DNA from: an uncultured Dokdonia sp.
Lineage (GTDB): Bacteria; Bacteroidota; Bacteroidia; Flavobacteriales; Flavobacteriaceae
DNA length: 64,000 bases
Assembly: GCF_947492535.1 (NCBI RefSeq)
Contig: NZ_CANLNH010000008.1
Coordinates: 1-64,000, forward strand
Reading direction: 5' to 3'
The position numbers were made by a program, and so were the translations under genes. A model generated the notes under the pieces. That model was not told the DNA's origin. It saw nothing but the letters and a program-made list of their open reading frames with translations, and ran no database searches. The stretch's first letter is position 1; every line of letters begins with the position of its first letter. Below are positions 1 through 7,922 of the stretch, piece after piece.

Positions 1-204
1 ATAGGTATTGAACAGGCTAATAAGGTGATGCATCTGAGTGCGATGGCTTATAACTTGAAGAAGTACCTAAAATTCACACATAAAAAGGTAAAAAGTGGAG
101 TGGGAAAGGAACTTTCATCTGGATTTTATAAAATTACTTTTTATGACCTAATATACGTTCCTATAAACGTCTTAAAAATCAAAATCCAGTACAAGATACT
201 ATAA
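1..204 (+). pseudogene. C-terminal end of an IS1182-family transposase (cut by window edge)
   Basis: Reading frame 1 is open from the first base to a TAA and gives 67 residues. The stretch ANKVMHLSAMAYNLKKYLKF is the typical extreme C-terminus of IS1182-type (DDE) transposases, followed by a basic tail. The rest of the gene lies outside the window, so it cannot be said whether the element is intact. A short hairpin (AAGCCTC/GAGGCTT, 209-227) and the probable IS end follow directly. The family call rests on recognising this C-terminal motif only. Confidence 0.7.
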
Positions 205-208
205 AAAA

Positions 209-270
209 AGCCTCAGGAAAGAGGCTTAGAATGAGTTGTTTTTATCAGAATTATGGACTTGTGCAACGAT
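209..270 (+). mobile_element. Right end of the IS1182-like element
   Basis: Just after the transposase stop there is a 7-bp hairpin (AAGCCTC, loop, GAGGCTT) and then an AT-rich stretch ending in TTATGGACTTGTGCAAC. The 37 bp at 230-266 recur with 4 mismatches at 63346-63382, in the same orientation and with no transposase beside them. That supports reading this sequence as an IS terminus. The exact outer boundary and any target duplication cannot be set without the other end. Confidence 0.55.
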
Positions 271-278
271 TACCATTG

Positions 279-1385
279 TTACCTGTTGGCTTTTTTTATA
301 TTTGATTCAATAGTTTCAATCAATTTTTCACCTCTTAAATCACGAGCGATAATGATTCCTTTTTCATCAATCAGGAAATTATCCGGTATTCCATTAATTC
401 CATAAATTAAATATGGGTCAGCCTTTCCACCATTATCTTGCCAAAGGTTGACCCAGTTCAAATCATTTTTTTCTATTGATTTTAGCCACGTCTCTTTAGC
501 TTGGTCTTCTGAAATACTAACAATTTCAAATCCATCCTCATTAAACATAGAGTAAGCTTTTCTTAATGCTGGATATTCTTTAATGCAAGGGCCACACCAA
601 GATGCCCAAAAATCTAATAATATAAGTTTACCTTCGAAGTCTGATAGTTTAATAATTTCTCCGTTTTCGTTTGGCATTGAAAAATCAACATACTTTTCTC
701 CAATTTGTGGATTCTGATTAATTTCTAAAAATCGACTGATAGATTTACCGTAAGAAGAATTTTTTATGTCCTCATTAAAGTTGTTATAGAATTCTGAAAC
801 TGTTTTTTTTGAAAAAGTCTTAGAATAGAAGTCAAGTGTCGCAGCACTTACATAAGATTCTGGATTATTTTTAATAAAATCTTTCTCTGCTTTTAGCCAA
901 TCTTCTTCTATCTTTTTTTGCTCAAGTTTTGCGACAGATTTTAAACTGTCATTTAATTGATTGTTGTTTAAAATTTTCCTTATGCTATCTCTGTGCTTTC
1001 TGTATTCCCAAATTGGCTTCCAGAGTCTTTCCTTTTCTTTATGGGATACAGAACCACTAACGATTGCATCTTTGAACTCTCCATTTTTAGCTTTGAAATA
1101 AATATTTCCTGGCTCTATCCAAATACGAGAATAGTTTCGTGAATTCTTAACGAATAAATCGTATTGTTTAGGATGTTCCGTTACTCCAATTATTGAAAAT
1201 TTATTATTTTCTACTTTTGTCGAATCTATAGGTTTGTTGTCCAACATTAAATAAATCCAACTGTTGTTTTCAATTCCTTCTAATTCTCCATTGAGTACAA
1301 ATTCATTTTCACCAAGTTTGTTTTTAGTTTCTTTACATCCAAATAATGAAAGTCCAATAATTAAAATTCCTAATATTTTTTTCAT
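279..1385 (-). CDS. TlpA-like thioredoxin-domain lipoprotein
   Basis: A 368-residue envelope thiol-disulfide protein. The N-terminus is a lipoprotein signal with a lipobox ending at Cys17 (LFGC). Residues about 25-110 resemble the DUF4369 beta-domain that precedes thioredoxin folds in Bacteroidetes, and about 120-220 is a charged helical linker. A TlpA/AhpC-TSA thioredoxin domain starts near 228 with the redox motif WCGPC at 263-267. Such proteins reduce or isomerise periplasmic cysteines, for example in cytochrome c maturation; the substrate is unknown here. The stop lies just past the IS1182 end, so the element inserted immediately downstream of the gene. It stands alone, with no neighbour in its operon. 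Confidence 0.85.
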   Translation of the reverse strand: MKKILGILIIGLSLFGCKETKNKLGENEFVLNGELEGIENNSWIYLMLDNKPIDSTKVENNKFSIIGVTEHPKQYDLFVKNSRNYSRIWIEPGNIYFKAKNGEFKDAIVSGSVSHKEKERLWKPIWEYRKHRDSIRKILNNNQLNDSLKSVAKLEQKKIEEDWLKAEKDFIKNNPESYVSAATLDFYSKTFSKKTVSEFYNNFNEDIKNSSYGKSISRFLEINQNPQIGEKYVDFSMPNENGEIIKLSDFEGKLILLDFWASWCGPCIKEYPALRKAYSMFNEDGFEIVSISEDQAKETWLKSIEKNDLNWVNLWQDNGGKADPYLIYGINGIPDNFLIDEKGIIIARDLRGEKLIETIESNIKKANR

Positions 1386-1661
1386 TTGCGTTGCTTTAGC
1401 TTGCAGGTAACTAGTTTATATCATTACCTCTAAAATACTATAAAAACCCATAAGCCATATAGTTATAGGATTTTAAATGATTAACAGCTTGTTTATAGTC
1501 GTTTTTAACGGATATAAACGTTTGAAAATACATACTTCCAATCTCCAAAATCCATTCCAATTCCCTTTACGGTTTCTCGTAATCCACCTAAATAAATCCA
1601 AACAAAAACAACAGTCTATTCCATAAATTTGGAAAAATTCCAAATTATATTCCATTTTCCA
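1386..1661. other. Intergenic region with a possible decayed reading frame
   Basis: This gap separates the divergent TlpA-like gene and recN. On the minus strand, 1505-1615 is an open frame of 36 codons ending in TAA. It reads like the C-terminus of a real protein (GLRETVKGIGMDFGDWKYVF), but a stop lies just upstream and there is no start codon. It may be a remnant of a lost gene. A 60-codon frame overlapping it in another phase looks random. Nothing else is recognised. Confidence 0.3.
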
Positions 1662-1693
1662 TTTGGAATATGGAGAAACTCCACTATCTTTAC
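1662..1693 (+). promoter_or_regulatory. Bacteroidetes-type promoter of recN
   Basis: TTTG at 1662-1665 is followed after exactly 19 bp by TATCTTTAC at 1685-1693. This matches the Bacteroidetes primary-sigma consensus (TTTG, N19, TAnnTTTG). Transcription should begin near 1697-1700. That excludes the upstream ATG at 1670 as the recN start and supports the GTG at 1724. Confidence 0.7.
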
Positions 1694-1723
1694 AACCGTA
1701 ATTTAAAATCAGATACCAATTCC

Positions 1724-3376
1724 GTGCTTACATCCCTATCCATAAAAAACTATGCGCTTATTGAAGAAGCACAGCTCTCATTACAAGATGGGTTTACGGT
1801 CATTACAGGAGAAACAGGCGCGGGAAAGTCGATACTATTAGGAGCCTTAGGACTGATTACAGGTAAAAGAGCCGATAGTTCCAGCATGGGAGATATGACG
1901 TCAAAATGTATCATAGAAGGGATATTTGAAGTTGGCGGTTATCAATTACAGACCTTTTTTAAGAAGAATGACCTTGATTATGAAGAAGCGACGATCATTC
2001 GTCGGGAGATCTTACCTTCAGGGAAAAGCCGTGCGTTTATCAATGATACGCCTGTAACTTTAGCGCAGTTAGGAGCCTTAGGCGAACGATTGGTCGATAT
2101 TCATAGTCAACATAAGACATTGGATGTGATTGATAATGAGTATCAGTTTGAAGTATTAGACACTTTTGCCAATGCCTTGGTACTTCGTAAAAAGTATTAC
2201 GAACAATACGCCGTTTGGAAAAAGAAGCTTGTCCAATTAGAACAAGTCCAAGAAAAGAAACAACGTGCACAATTAGAGTTTGATTATCAGTCATTTTTAT
2301 TTAATGAATTGGATGAAGCCAAACTCATAGAAGGTGAGTTTGAACAATTAGAGATACAACTTAAAACCTTAAGTCACGCCGAAGAAATCCAAGAAAACCT
2401 TGCTACCGCACAGCAGAAGTTAGGACAAGATGAGGTAGGTATTATGGATCAGTTGGCAGAAGCGCGATCGGCATTATCACGTATTAGTAGTTATGGCGAT
2501 GCCTATGAAACTTTATATACGAGACTCCATAGTGTATTTATTGAAATAGATGATCTCACCCAGGAACTTGCAGATGTAGCGAGTGGCGTAGATGCAGACC
2601 CACTGACTTTAGAAAAAACAAACAATAGAATCCAATTGCTTTATAACTTGATGAAAAAACATCAGGTAGATTCTGTAACTGAGTTAATTGATGTTCGTGA
2701 GCGTTTGGATGCCGAGCTATTCGAAGTACAAAATGTAGATGATCAGATTGCAGTGATTGAGGAAGAGATCGCTTTCGCGAAAGCGGAAGCCCAAAAAATC
2801 GCAACCCAATTACACGAAAAACGCTCCAAAGCCATTCCGAAACTAAAAGCCTCTATTGAAAAGATATTGGTAGAATTAGGAATGCCTAATGCACAATTAC
2901 ATATTGAAGTAACACACTTGCAGGATTTAATGCCCAACGGACAAGATGCCTTAGCGTTTTTGTTTTCAGCTAATAAAGGCATGGACGTAAAACCATTAGG
3001 AAAAGGTGCTTCTGGAGGAGAATTATCTAGAGTCATGCTTGCCATCAAAGCAGTATTAAGCCGACATAAGAAATTACCTACCCTTATTTTTGATGAGATT
3101 GATACGGGTGTGAGTGGAGAAGTGGCAGTCAAAATGGGCGCTATTTTAAAAGATATGGGACATACCATGCAGCTCATTAGTATTACACATTTACCACAAA
3201 TAGCGGGACAAGGAGCTTCTCACTTTAAAGTTTTTAAAACAGACGAAGCCGAAAAAACCAAAACTCAAATCGTACGTCTTTCTCAAGAAGATCGTATCGT
3301 AGAAATTGCAGCTATGCTAGGTGGTAATAATCAAACAACGGCAGCATTAGAACATGCAAAGAATTTATTGAACTAA
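1724..3376 (+). CDS. recN: DNA repair protein RecN
   Basis: An SMC-like ATPase that acts at DNA double-strand breaks. The GTG start gives 550 residues beginning LTSLSIKNYALIE, the usual family N-terminus. An ATG 54 bp upstream is in frame but lies inside the promoter. Walker A (GETGAGKS) is at about 29-36. A central coiled coil spans about 150-360, and the ABC signature (ASGGELSRVMLAI) and Walker B (LIFDEIDTGVSG) are near the C-terminus. The palindrome GCTTTCGCGAAAGC sits in frame in the coiled coil and encodes AFAKA. Sequence between the ATPase halves is otherwise normal. Confidence 0.93.
   Translation: MLTSLSIKNYALIEEAQLSLQDGFTVITGETGAGKSILLGALGLITGKRADSSSMGDMTSKCIIEGIFEVGGYQLQTFFKKNDLDYEEATIIRREILPSGKSRAFINDTPVTLAQLGALGERLVDIHSQHKTLDVIDNEYQFEVLDTFANALVLRKKYYEQYAVWKKKLVQLEQVQEKKQRAQLEFDYQSFLFNELDEAKLIEGEFEQLEIQLKTLSHAEEIQENLATAQQKLGQDEVGIMDQLAEARSALSRISSYGDAYETLYTRLHSVFIEIDDLTQELADVASGVDADPLTLEKTNNRIQLLYNLMKKHQVDSVTELIDVRERLDAELFEVQNVDDQIAVIEEEIAFAKAEAQKIATQLHEKRSKAIPKLKASIEKILVELGMPNAQLHIEVTHLQDLMPNGQDALAFLFSANKGMDVKPLGKGASGGELSRVMLAIKAVLSRHKKLPTLIFDEIDTGVSGEVAVKMGAILKDMGHTMQLISITHLPQIAGQGASHFKVFKTDEAEKTKTQIVRLSQEDRIVEIAAMLGGNNQTTAALEHAKNLLN
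2771..2784. repeat. Iterated palindrome copy 1 (in recN)
   Basis: Perfect GCTTTCGCGAAAGC, in frame within the recN coiled-coil segment and encoding Ala-Phe-Ala-Lys-Ala. One of 14 copies of this palindrome in the window. Confidence 0.85.
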
Positions 3377-3381
3377 CCAGT

Positions 3382-3520
3382 TGTACATGTAGGTATTCAT
3401 TATTTTAATTTTCTATTGAAATTTTAAGTTTTACCTCAATCTTAAAGGAAGAACTAAAAATTTGGTCGATATTTCCTTTAGGGTTAAGGAAAGAATAGAT
3501 GAAATCATTCAAAATACATA
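3382..3520 (+). repeat. 139-bp dispersed repeat, copy A
   Basis: These 139 bp align without gaps, at about 82% identity (25 mismatches), to the reverse complement of 52048-52186. The unit has internal dyad symmetry: AAATTTTAAGTT pairs imperfectly with AACTAAAAATTT, and a second pair involves TCGAT and GATGAAAT. It begins 5 bp after the recN stop. No open frame is present. It resembles a miniature inverted-repeat element, but no family is recognised. Confidence 0.7.
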
Positions 3521-3650
3521 ATAGACTGAACGAATACGCATTTGTTCTTACGAAATTCATTGGTTTATCGATAAACTACACAAATCACACTGTGAAATCA
3601 TTCCTTTTTTTGCATAAGCACAAATGAAATAGACCTCATTTCTGTACTTA

Positions 3651-3658
3651 TATATTTG
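3651..3658 (+). promoter_or_regulatory. Promoter -7 element of the candidate sRNA
   Basis: TATATTTG matches the Bacteroidetes TAnnTTTG element exactly. No TTTG is found at the expected 19-bp distance, so this is a partial match. It lies just upstream of a structured, terminated, non-coding stretch. Confidence 0.4.
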
Positions 3659-3661
3659 TGT

Positions 3662-3830
3662 CATTCATGATTTGTGGGTGGAACAAGCTTATATCAGAAT
3701 GGGGATTTTGGTTATCTAAGTTTGTTCGTTCCTGATACAATAAGATGGGGATGTCTTAGTGTATCAAATTAATAGTACTATACTCAAGTGAAGCTGAAAC
3801 CTGTAGCCCCTAAACTACAGGTTTCTTTTT
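3662..3830 (+). ncRNA. Candidate small RNA with two GGGG-loop hairpins
   Basis: Hairpin 1 (3681-3727) has an 11-bp stem, GAACAAGCTTA/TAAGTTTGTTC with one G-U pair. Inside it is a second 8-bp stem with G-U pairs that leaves the loop GGGG. Hairpin 2 (3734-3765) has a 12-position stem, GATACAATAAGA/TCTTAGTGTATC with one mismatch, and the loop TGGGGATG. Both apices show ATGGGGAT. A Rho-independent terminator (3797-3830) closes the unit and a -7 element lies upstream. There is no ORF, so an RNA of about 165 nt is inferred. It may belong to a known Bacteroidetes RNA family that I cannot name with confidence. Confidence 0.5.
3797..3830 (+). terminator. Rho-independent terminator of the sRNA candidate
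   Basis: Perfect 10-bp stem AAACCTGTAG/CTACAGGTTT with an 8-nt loop, followed by CTTTTTT. It lies about 420 bp past recN, so it more likely ends a separate transcript than the recN mRNA. Confidence 0.75.
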
Positions 3831-4081
3831 TAGAATTCATTCTACTATTTTAAGAGGTTTTACTAGTATCACTTGATTTTGATAGGGGTTTAAGATGTTT
3901 TCAAAATTGTAAGTTAAACCTATCGCTATTAACAGGCAGATTCATCAATCTTTTTCAACAAAATCTTTAATGAATGCCTTTTATGTATGCATTGAAAAAG
4001 AAGATAAGTTCAATACATATTAAAAAATAAACGCCGATATTTGTCCTTCAAAACGAAAATCAACTTTTAACCGATATTACA

Positions 4082-4903
4082 ATGGGGTATAACTTACTAA
4101 AAGGAAAAAAAGGAATCATTTTTGGAGCATTAGATGCAAATTCTATTGCATGGAAAACCGCAGAGCGTGTACATGAGGAAGGCGGACAATTTGTATTGAC
4201 AAATGCACCTATCGCAATGCGTATGGGAACATTAAATACACTGGCAGAACAAACAGGTTCTGAAATTATTCCTGCAGATGCAACTTCTATAGAAGACCTT
4301 GAAAACCTAGTAGAAAAAGCACAAGAAATCTTAGGAGGTAAACTTGATTTTGTATTACACTCTATCGGGATGTCTGTAAATGTGCGTAAAGGACGTGCGT
4401 ATACAGATCAAAACTATACATGGACGGAAAAAGGATGGGATGTAAGTGCTGTCTCTTTTCATAAAACAATGCAAACACTATATAAGAAAGATGCCATGAA
4501 TGAGTGGGGAAGTATTGTGGGCCTAACCTATATGGCGGCACAACGCGTATTTCCGGATTATAATGATATGGCAGATAATAAAGCCTTTTTAGAATCAATT
4601 GCACGTAGCTTTGGATACCATTTTGGAAAAGAGAAAAACGTACGTGTCAATACGATCTCTCAATCACCTACGCCTACAACCGCAGGTCAAGGTGTAAAAG
4701 GTTTTGACGGCTTTATCGCTTTTGCAGAAAAGATGAGTCCGTTAGGAAACGCTACAGCACAAGACTGTGCAGACTATACCGTGACTTTATTTTCAGACCT
4801 TACCAAACGTGTAACTATGCAAAACCTTTATAATGATGGAGGTTTTAGTAATACGGGTGTGAGTAGAGAAGTGATGGATGCATTTGTAAAAGACCAAGAA
4901 TAA
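4082..4903 (+). CDS. fabI: Enoyl-[acyl-carrier-protein] reductase (NADH)
   Basis: Catalyses the last reduction of each fatty-acid elongation cycle. The 273 residues are the normal length. The N-terminal nucleotide-binding region reads GIIFGALDANSIAW. The catalytic residues follow the FabI spacing Tyr-x9-Tyr-x6-Lys exactly (Tyr150, Tyr160, Lys167). It has its own terminator and is probably monocistronic. The adjacent glycosyltransferase has a separate promoter. Confidence 0.95.
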   Translation: MGYNLLKGKKGIIFGALDANSIAWKTAERVHEEGGQFVLTNAPIAMRMGTLNTLAEQTGSEIIPADATSIEDLENLVEKAQEILGGKLDFVLHSIGMSVNVRKGRAYTDQNYTWTEKGWDVSAVSFHKTMQTLYKKDAMNEWGSIVGLTYMAAQRVFPDYNDMADNKAFLESIARSFGYHFGKEKNVRVNTISQSPTPTTAGQGVKGFDGFIAFAEKMSPLGNATAQDCADYTVTLFSDLTKRVTMQNLYNDGGFSNTGVSREVMDAFVKDQE

Positions 4904-4923
4904 ACCCTCAAAGAGGAAACAAT

Positions 4924-4967
4924 AAAAATAGAGTAGTGTTCTAAAATAGAGTGCTACTCTATTTTTT
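4924..4967 (+). terminator. fabI terminator
   Basis: AAAAATAGAGTAG pairs with CTACTCTATTTTTT across a 17-nt loop, giving a 12- to 13-bp stem with a T run. It lies 20 bp after the fabI stop. Confidence 0.75.
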
Positions 4968-4969
4968 GC

Positions 4970-5100
4970 GCTTTCGCGAAATCGAGCCTGCGAGATTCAC
5001 GACCGGAGGGAGAATGAAATGGTAAATCGAACTTGTGAGACCTGCCTGCCGGCAGGCAGGTTCACGACCGGAGGGAGAGCGAAGCGTTAAAGCGTATACA
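4970..5100. repeat. Composite REP-like element with GC-rich palindrome
   Basis: Starts with the iterated palindrome (GCTTTCGCGAAA, 4970-4981). It then holds two related units of the form AAATCGA...GAG...TTCACGACCGGAGGGAGA (4979-5012 and 5024-5076). The second unit is interrupted by the perfect 20-bp palindrome CCTGCCTGCCGGCAGGCAGG (5041-5060). A diverged copy of the second unit lies inverted at 54695-54780. The strong dyads could fold in RNA or DNA. This is an interspersed repeat, not a gene, although short frames run through it. Confidence 0.75.
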
Positions 5101-5149
5101 TCGAGAATAATTCCCCTTTCGGAGGTTAGGGGGCTTTTAGGGATTACCC

Positions 5150-5157
5150 TATATTTG
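5150..5157 (+). promoter_or_regulatory. -7 element of the glycosyltransferase gene
   Basis: TATATTTG followed by C, an exact -7 match. The ATG begins 4 bp after it, so the transcript would be leaderless or nearly so. Confidence 0.55.
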
Positions 5158-5161
5158 CGGC

Positions 5162-6163
5162 ATGCAATTATCGTATTCATTTATTATTCCTGTATACAAT
5201 CGTCCCGACGAAATCAAGGAGTTGCTAGACAGTTTTGCAAGTCAAGACACACAGTTACCTTATGAGATTGTCATTGTAGAAGACGGATCGTCACTTCCTA
5301 GTGATACTATTGTTGCTGACTATACAAATACATTAAATATCACCTATCTCCCTAAGCCAAATTCTGGACCTGGACCTTCAAGAAATTATGGAATGGCTCG
5401 TGCTTCGGGAAATTATTTTATCATACTAGATTCAGATTGCATACTGCCACCACATTATGTGCGTGTAATGGATGAAACACTACGAGAAGATTATGTAGAT
5501 TGTTTTGGCGGACCCGATGCGGCGCATCCTTCATTTTCACCTTTACAAAAAGCTATTAATTATAGTATGACCTCTTTTTTGACAACGGGAGGCATACGTG
5601 GAGGGAAAAAACAAGTCAATGCGTTTCAGCCTCGTAGTTTTAATATGGGGTTGTCTAAAAAAGCATTTGAAGCTAGTCAAGGATTTGGAAAAATACATCC
5701 CGGGGAAGACCCAGACTTAGTATTACGACTATGGGATAAAGGGTTTAAAACACGATTACTCTCAGATGCCTATGTGTATCATAAACGTCGTATCTCTTGG
5801 TCTAAGTTTTACAAACAAGTCAATAAATTTGGCATGGTACGTCCCATTCTAAATAGTTGGCATCCCACGTCAGCAAAGATTACTTACTGGTTTCCTACGG
5901 TATTTTTAGTAGGAATTCTTTTCAGTATCGTAATGGCTCTTTTTGGATGGTTATTCTTTATATACGCTGTGATAGGATATTTCGTTCTTATAGGAGTACA
6001 TGCGATTATAATGACTAAAAGTTTTTCTATCGGTATCATGTCAATAGCTGCGACTATGGTACAATTTTATGGATATGGAACTGGGTTTTTAAAATCTACG
6101 ATTGCCATACAATGGCTAGGGAAGAAGCCACAGAAAAAATTCCCTCATTTATTTTTTAAGTAA
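5162..6163 (+). CDS. Family 2 glycosyltransferase, membrane-anchored
   Basis: 333 residues. A GT-A fold begins at once (SFIIPVYNRPDEIKELL), with the nucleotide-sugar/metal motif DSD at 90-92 and an acceptor-side GEDPDL motif near 180. Two or three hydrophobic segments follow at about 240-310. The product presumably adds a sugar to a lipid-linked or cell-surface glycan; the substrate cannot be read from the sequence. The start matches the family N-terminus and sits at the predicted transcription start. The YbbR-like gene follows after 9 bp and is probably co-transcribed. Confidence 0.85.
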   Translation: MQLSYSFIIPVYNRPDEIKELLDSFASQDTQLPYEIVIVEDGSSLPSDTIVADYTNTLNITYLPKPNSGPGPSRNYGMARASGNYFIILDSDCILPPHYVRVMDETLREDYVDCFGGPDAAHPSFSPLQKAINYSMTSFLTTGGIRGGKKQVNAFQPRSFNMGLSKKAFEASQGFGKIHPGEDPDLVLRLWDKGFKTRLLSDAYVYHKRRISWSKFYKQVNKFGMVRPILNSWHPTSAKITYWFPTVFLVGILFSIVMALFGWLFFIYAVIGYFVLIGVHAIIMTKSFSIGIMSIAATMVQFYGYGTGFLKSTIAIQWLGKKPQKKFPHLFFK

Positions 6164-6172
6164 CTTAGAGGT

Positions 6173-7123
6173 ATGTCTAATTTTAAAGGAATCACATTTA
6201 AGAGAACTAACGTAAGAGAATTTCTATTTTTTCTTATGCTTACTACAATTTTAGCGGTTCTCATTAAACTTTCAAAAAACTATACCAAAATATATAGTCT
6301 TCCTGTAACCGTCGTCAATACTCCTATAGATAAAGTAGTGAGTAATCTGGAACCTGAAGAACTAGAAGTCACGACAAGTCTTTCTGGTTTTGCTTTGCTT
6401 TCCAATCAGTTTTCTGACTTCGAACTTGCTATAGATTTCAGTCAGTTAGAAAAAACATCTAATAAGAAATATCAATATGTTCCAGAAGGACACCCACTAG
6501 AGATTGCTAATGCTTTTTCTGGAATATCAGAAGTTACAGCGGTGCGTCCAAAACAAATTGAGATTCAAATAGATTCACTAGCGAGTAAAGATGTTCCAGT
6601 GACCTCCTTCCTTTCTTCAGAATATAAAACAGGATATGGTCCTAATGGAAAAGCAACACTAACACCCTCTGTAGTGCGTATAGTAGGTCCTAAAGCATAT
6701 ATTGATACCATTACAAGTGTGCAAACAATCTCTAAAAGCATAACAGGAATTTCTGAAAATATAGAAACACAATTAGCTATAGACTCTTTAGCATTGCATA
6801 AGGAAATAAAGTTGTCTTCGTATGAAGTGGTATATACGCAAGAAGTTGCAAAGTTTACAGAAGGCTCTTTTAGCATTCCTGTAAAACTAATCAATACAGA
6901 CGGAGTAGATGTCAAGATATTTCCTAAAACAGTAGACATTTATTTTACGGTACCTATAGATGCCTATGAATCTATAACAGTAAATGATTTTGAAATCATT
7001 TGTGATTTTAAGAAAAGAAATTCTGAAGACGATTTTATTGTCCTCACCATTAAAAGAGCTCCAATAGAAGTACGAAGTACTCGATTAGCAACAAAACAGA
7101 TTAAATATATTGTTGTTAATTAA
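6173..7123 (+). CDS. YbbR-like domain protein
   Basis: 316 residues with one N-terminal membrane segment (about 14-30) and an extracytoplasmic region of beta-rich YbbR-like repeats (about 40-310). In Firmicutes the related CdaR regulates the c-di-AMP cyclase CdaA, but no cyclase gene lies nearby. The gene sits between a glycosyltransferase and coaE, an order I recall from other Flavobacteriaceae. The role here is unknown. Family assignment rests on architecture and context more than on a single diagnostic motif. Confidence 0.7.
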   Translation: MSNFKGITFKRTNVREFLFFLMLTTILAVLIKLSKNYTKIYSLPVTVVNTPIDKVVSNLEPEELEVTTSLSGFALLSNQFSDFELAIDFSQLEKTSNKKYQYVPEGHPLEIANAFSGISEVTAVRPKQIEIQIDSLASKDVPVTSFLSSEYKTGYGPNGKATLTPSVVRIVGPKAYIDTITSVQTISKSITGISENIETQLAIDSLALHKEIKLSSYEVVYTQEVAKFTEGSFSIPVKLINTDGVDVKIFPKTVDIYFTVPIDAYESITVNDFEIICDFKKRNSEDDFIVLTIKRAPIEVRSTRLATKQIKYIVVN

Positions 7124-7267
7124 TCATTGTGTTTCATCTTATTAAGGTTTTTAATTAATTTTTGAATAAAAAGTTAAACAGAATAAGCTTTTTATTATTA
7201 ATTTTAAAAACAGAATACCTGAACTCCCCATAAGGTAAAGTAATAAAAGATTAATTTTTAGAATAGT

Positions 7268-7861
7268 ATGATTGTAGGCCTTACTGGAGGTATTGGTAGT
7301 GGAAAGACAACAGTTGCTGGGTTTTTTAAAAAACTAGGTGTTCCTGTATATATAGCAGATGATGAAGCAAAACGTCTTATGGCTATCTCCCCAGATATTC
7401 GTAAAGAAATTATTCAATTATTAGGAAGAGAAGCATACACAAATAACGGCCTTAATAGAACGTATGTAGCAGCCAAGGTTTTTAAAGATACGCATCTGTT
7501 AGAGCAATTAAATGCGATTGTGCATCCCAGAGTGGCAATACATTTTAAAAATTGGTATCATCGACAAGACAGTCCCTATGTTATTAAAGAGGCTGCTATT
7601 CTTTTTGAAAATGGAGGATATAAGGAATGTGATTTTATGTTATTAGTCACCGCTCCTATGCATATGCGTATAGAGAGACTCAAAAAACGTGATGATAGCT
7701 CTGAAGAAGAAATTAAAGATCGTATGGGAACGCAATGGAGCGATGCCAGAAAACAAGCATTGTCAGATTTTTCCATAGAAAATATATTTATGGATCAAAC
7801 TAAAGAGAAAGTTTTGCGTATTCATAATCATATTCTACTCAGAATTGATCGTAAGTGGTAA
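7268..7861 (+). CDS. coaE: Dephospho-CoA kinase
   Basis: Phosphorylates the 3'-hydroxyl of dephospho-CoA in the last step of coenzyme A synthesis. It is 197 residues, the normal size. The P-loop GGIGSGKT is at 7-14, followed by the substrate-binding stretch VYIADDEAKRLM. The lid region KKRDDSSEEEIKDRM is near 140-155. It follows the YbbR-like gene after 144 bp and precedes the sensor kinase, which has its own promoter element. Confidence 0.93.
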   Translation: MIVGLTGGIGSGKTTVAGFFKKLGVPVYIADDEAKRLMAISPDIRKEIIQLLGREAYTNNGLNRTYVAAKVFKDTHLLEQLNAIVHPRVAIHFKNWYHRQDSPYVIKEAAILFENGGYKECDFMLLVTAPMHMRIERLKKRDDSSEEEIKDRMGTQWSDARKQALSDFSIENIFMDQTKEKVLRIHNHILLRIDRKW

Positions 7862-7909
7862 AAGCTGTTAACATTTGGTTAAATGGAAAGCAGGCTAAAT
7901 GTTAAAATA

Positions 7910-7917
7910 TTACTTTT
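7910..7917 (+). promoter_or_regulatory. -7 element of the sensor kinase gene
   Basis: TACTTTTG fits TAnnTTTG. The GTG start is 5 bp downstream, so a leaderless transcript is suggested. No TTTG box is found at 19 bp. Confidence 0.4.
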
Positions 7918-7922
7918 GAGCA

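Larger units (their letters stand above)
3377..4081. other. 705-bp intergenic block between recN and fabI
   Basis: No protein-coding frame of note is seen. The block holds the 139-bp repeat copy A, then a promoter-like TATATTTG, two consecutive hairpins and a strong terminator that together make a small-RNA candidate. About 200 bp of AT-rich sequence with nothing recognisable precedes fabI. Confidence 0.6.

Noticed and set aside
1473-1655. 60-codon minus-strand frame upstream of recN
   Set aside because: It overlaps the more protein-like remnant in another phase, is rich in rare residues (Cys, Trp, Phe) and has no promoter or context.
2743-3177. 144-codon minus-strand frame inside recN
   Set aside because: Antisense shadow of recN, which has full family motifs.
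5035-5265. 76-codon frame starting in the composite repeat
   Set aside because: It is read from the repeat and from an alternative phase of the glycosyltransferase gene.
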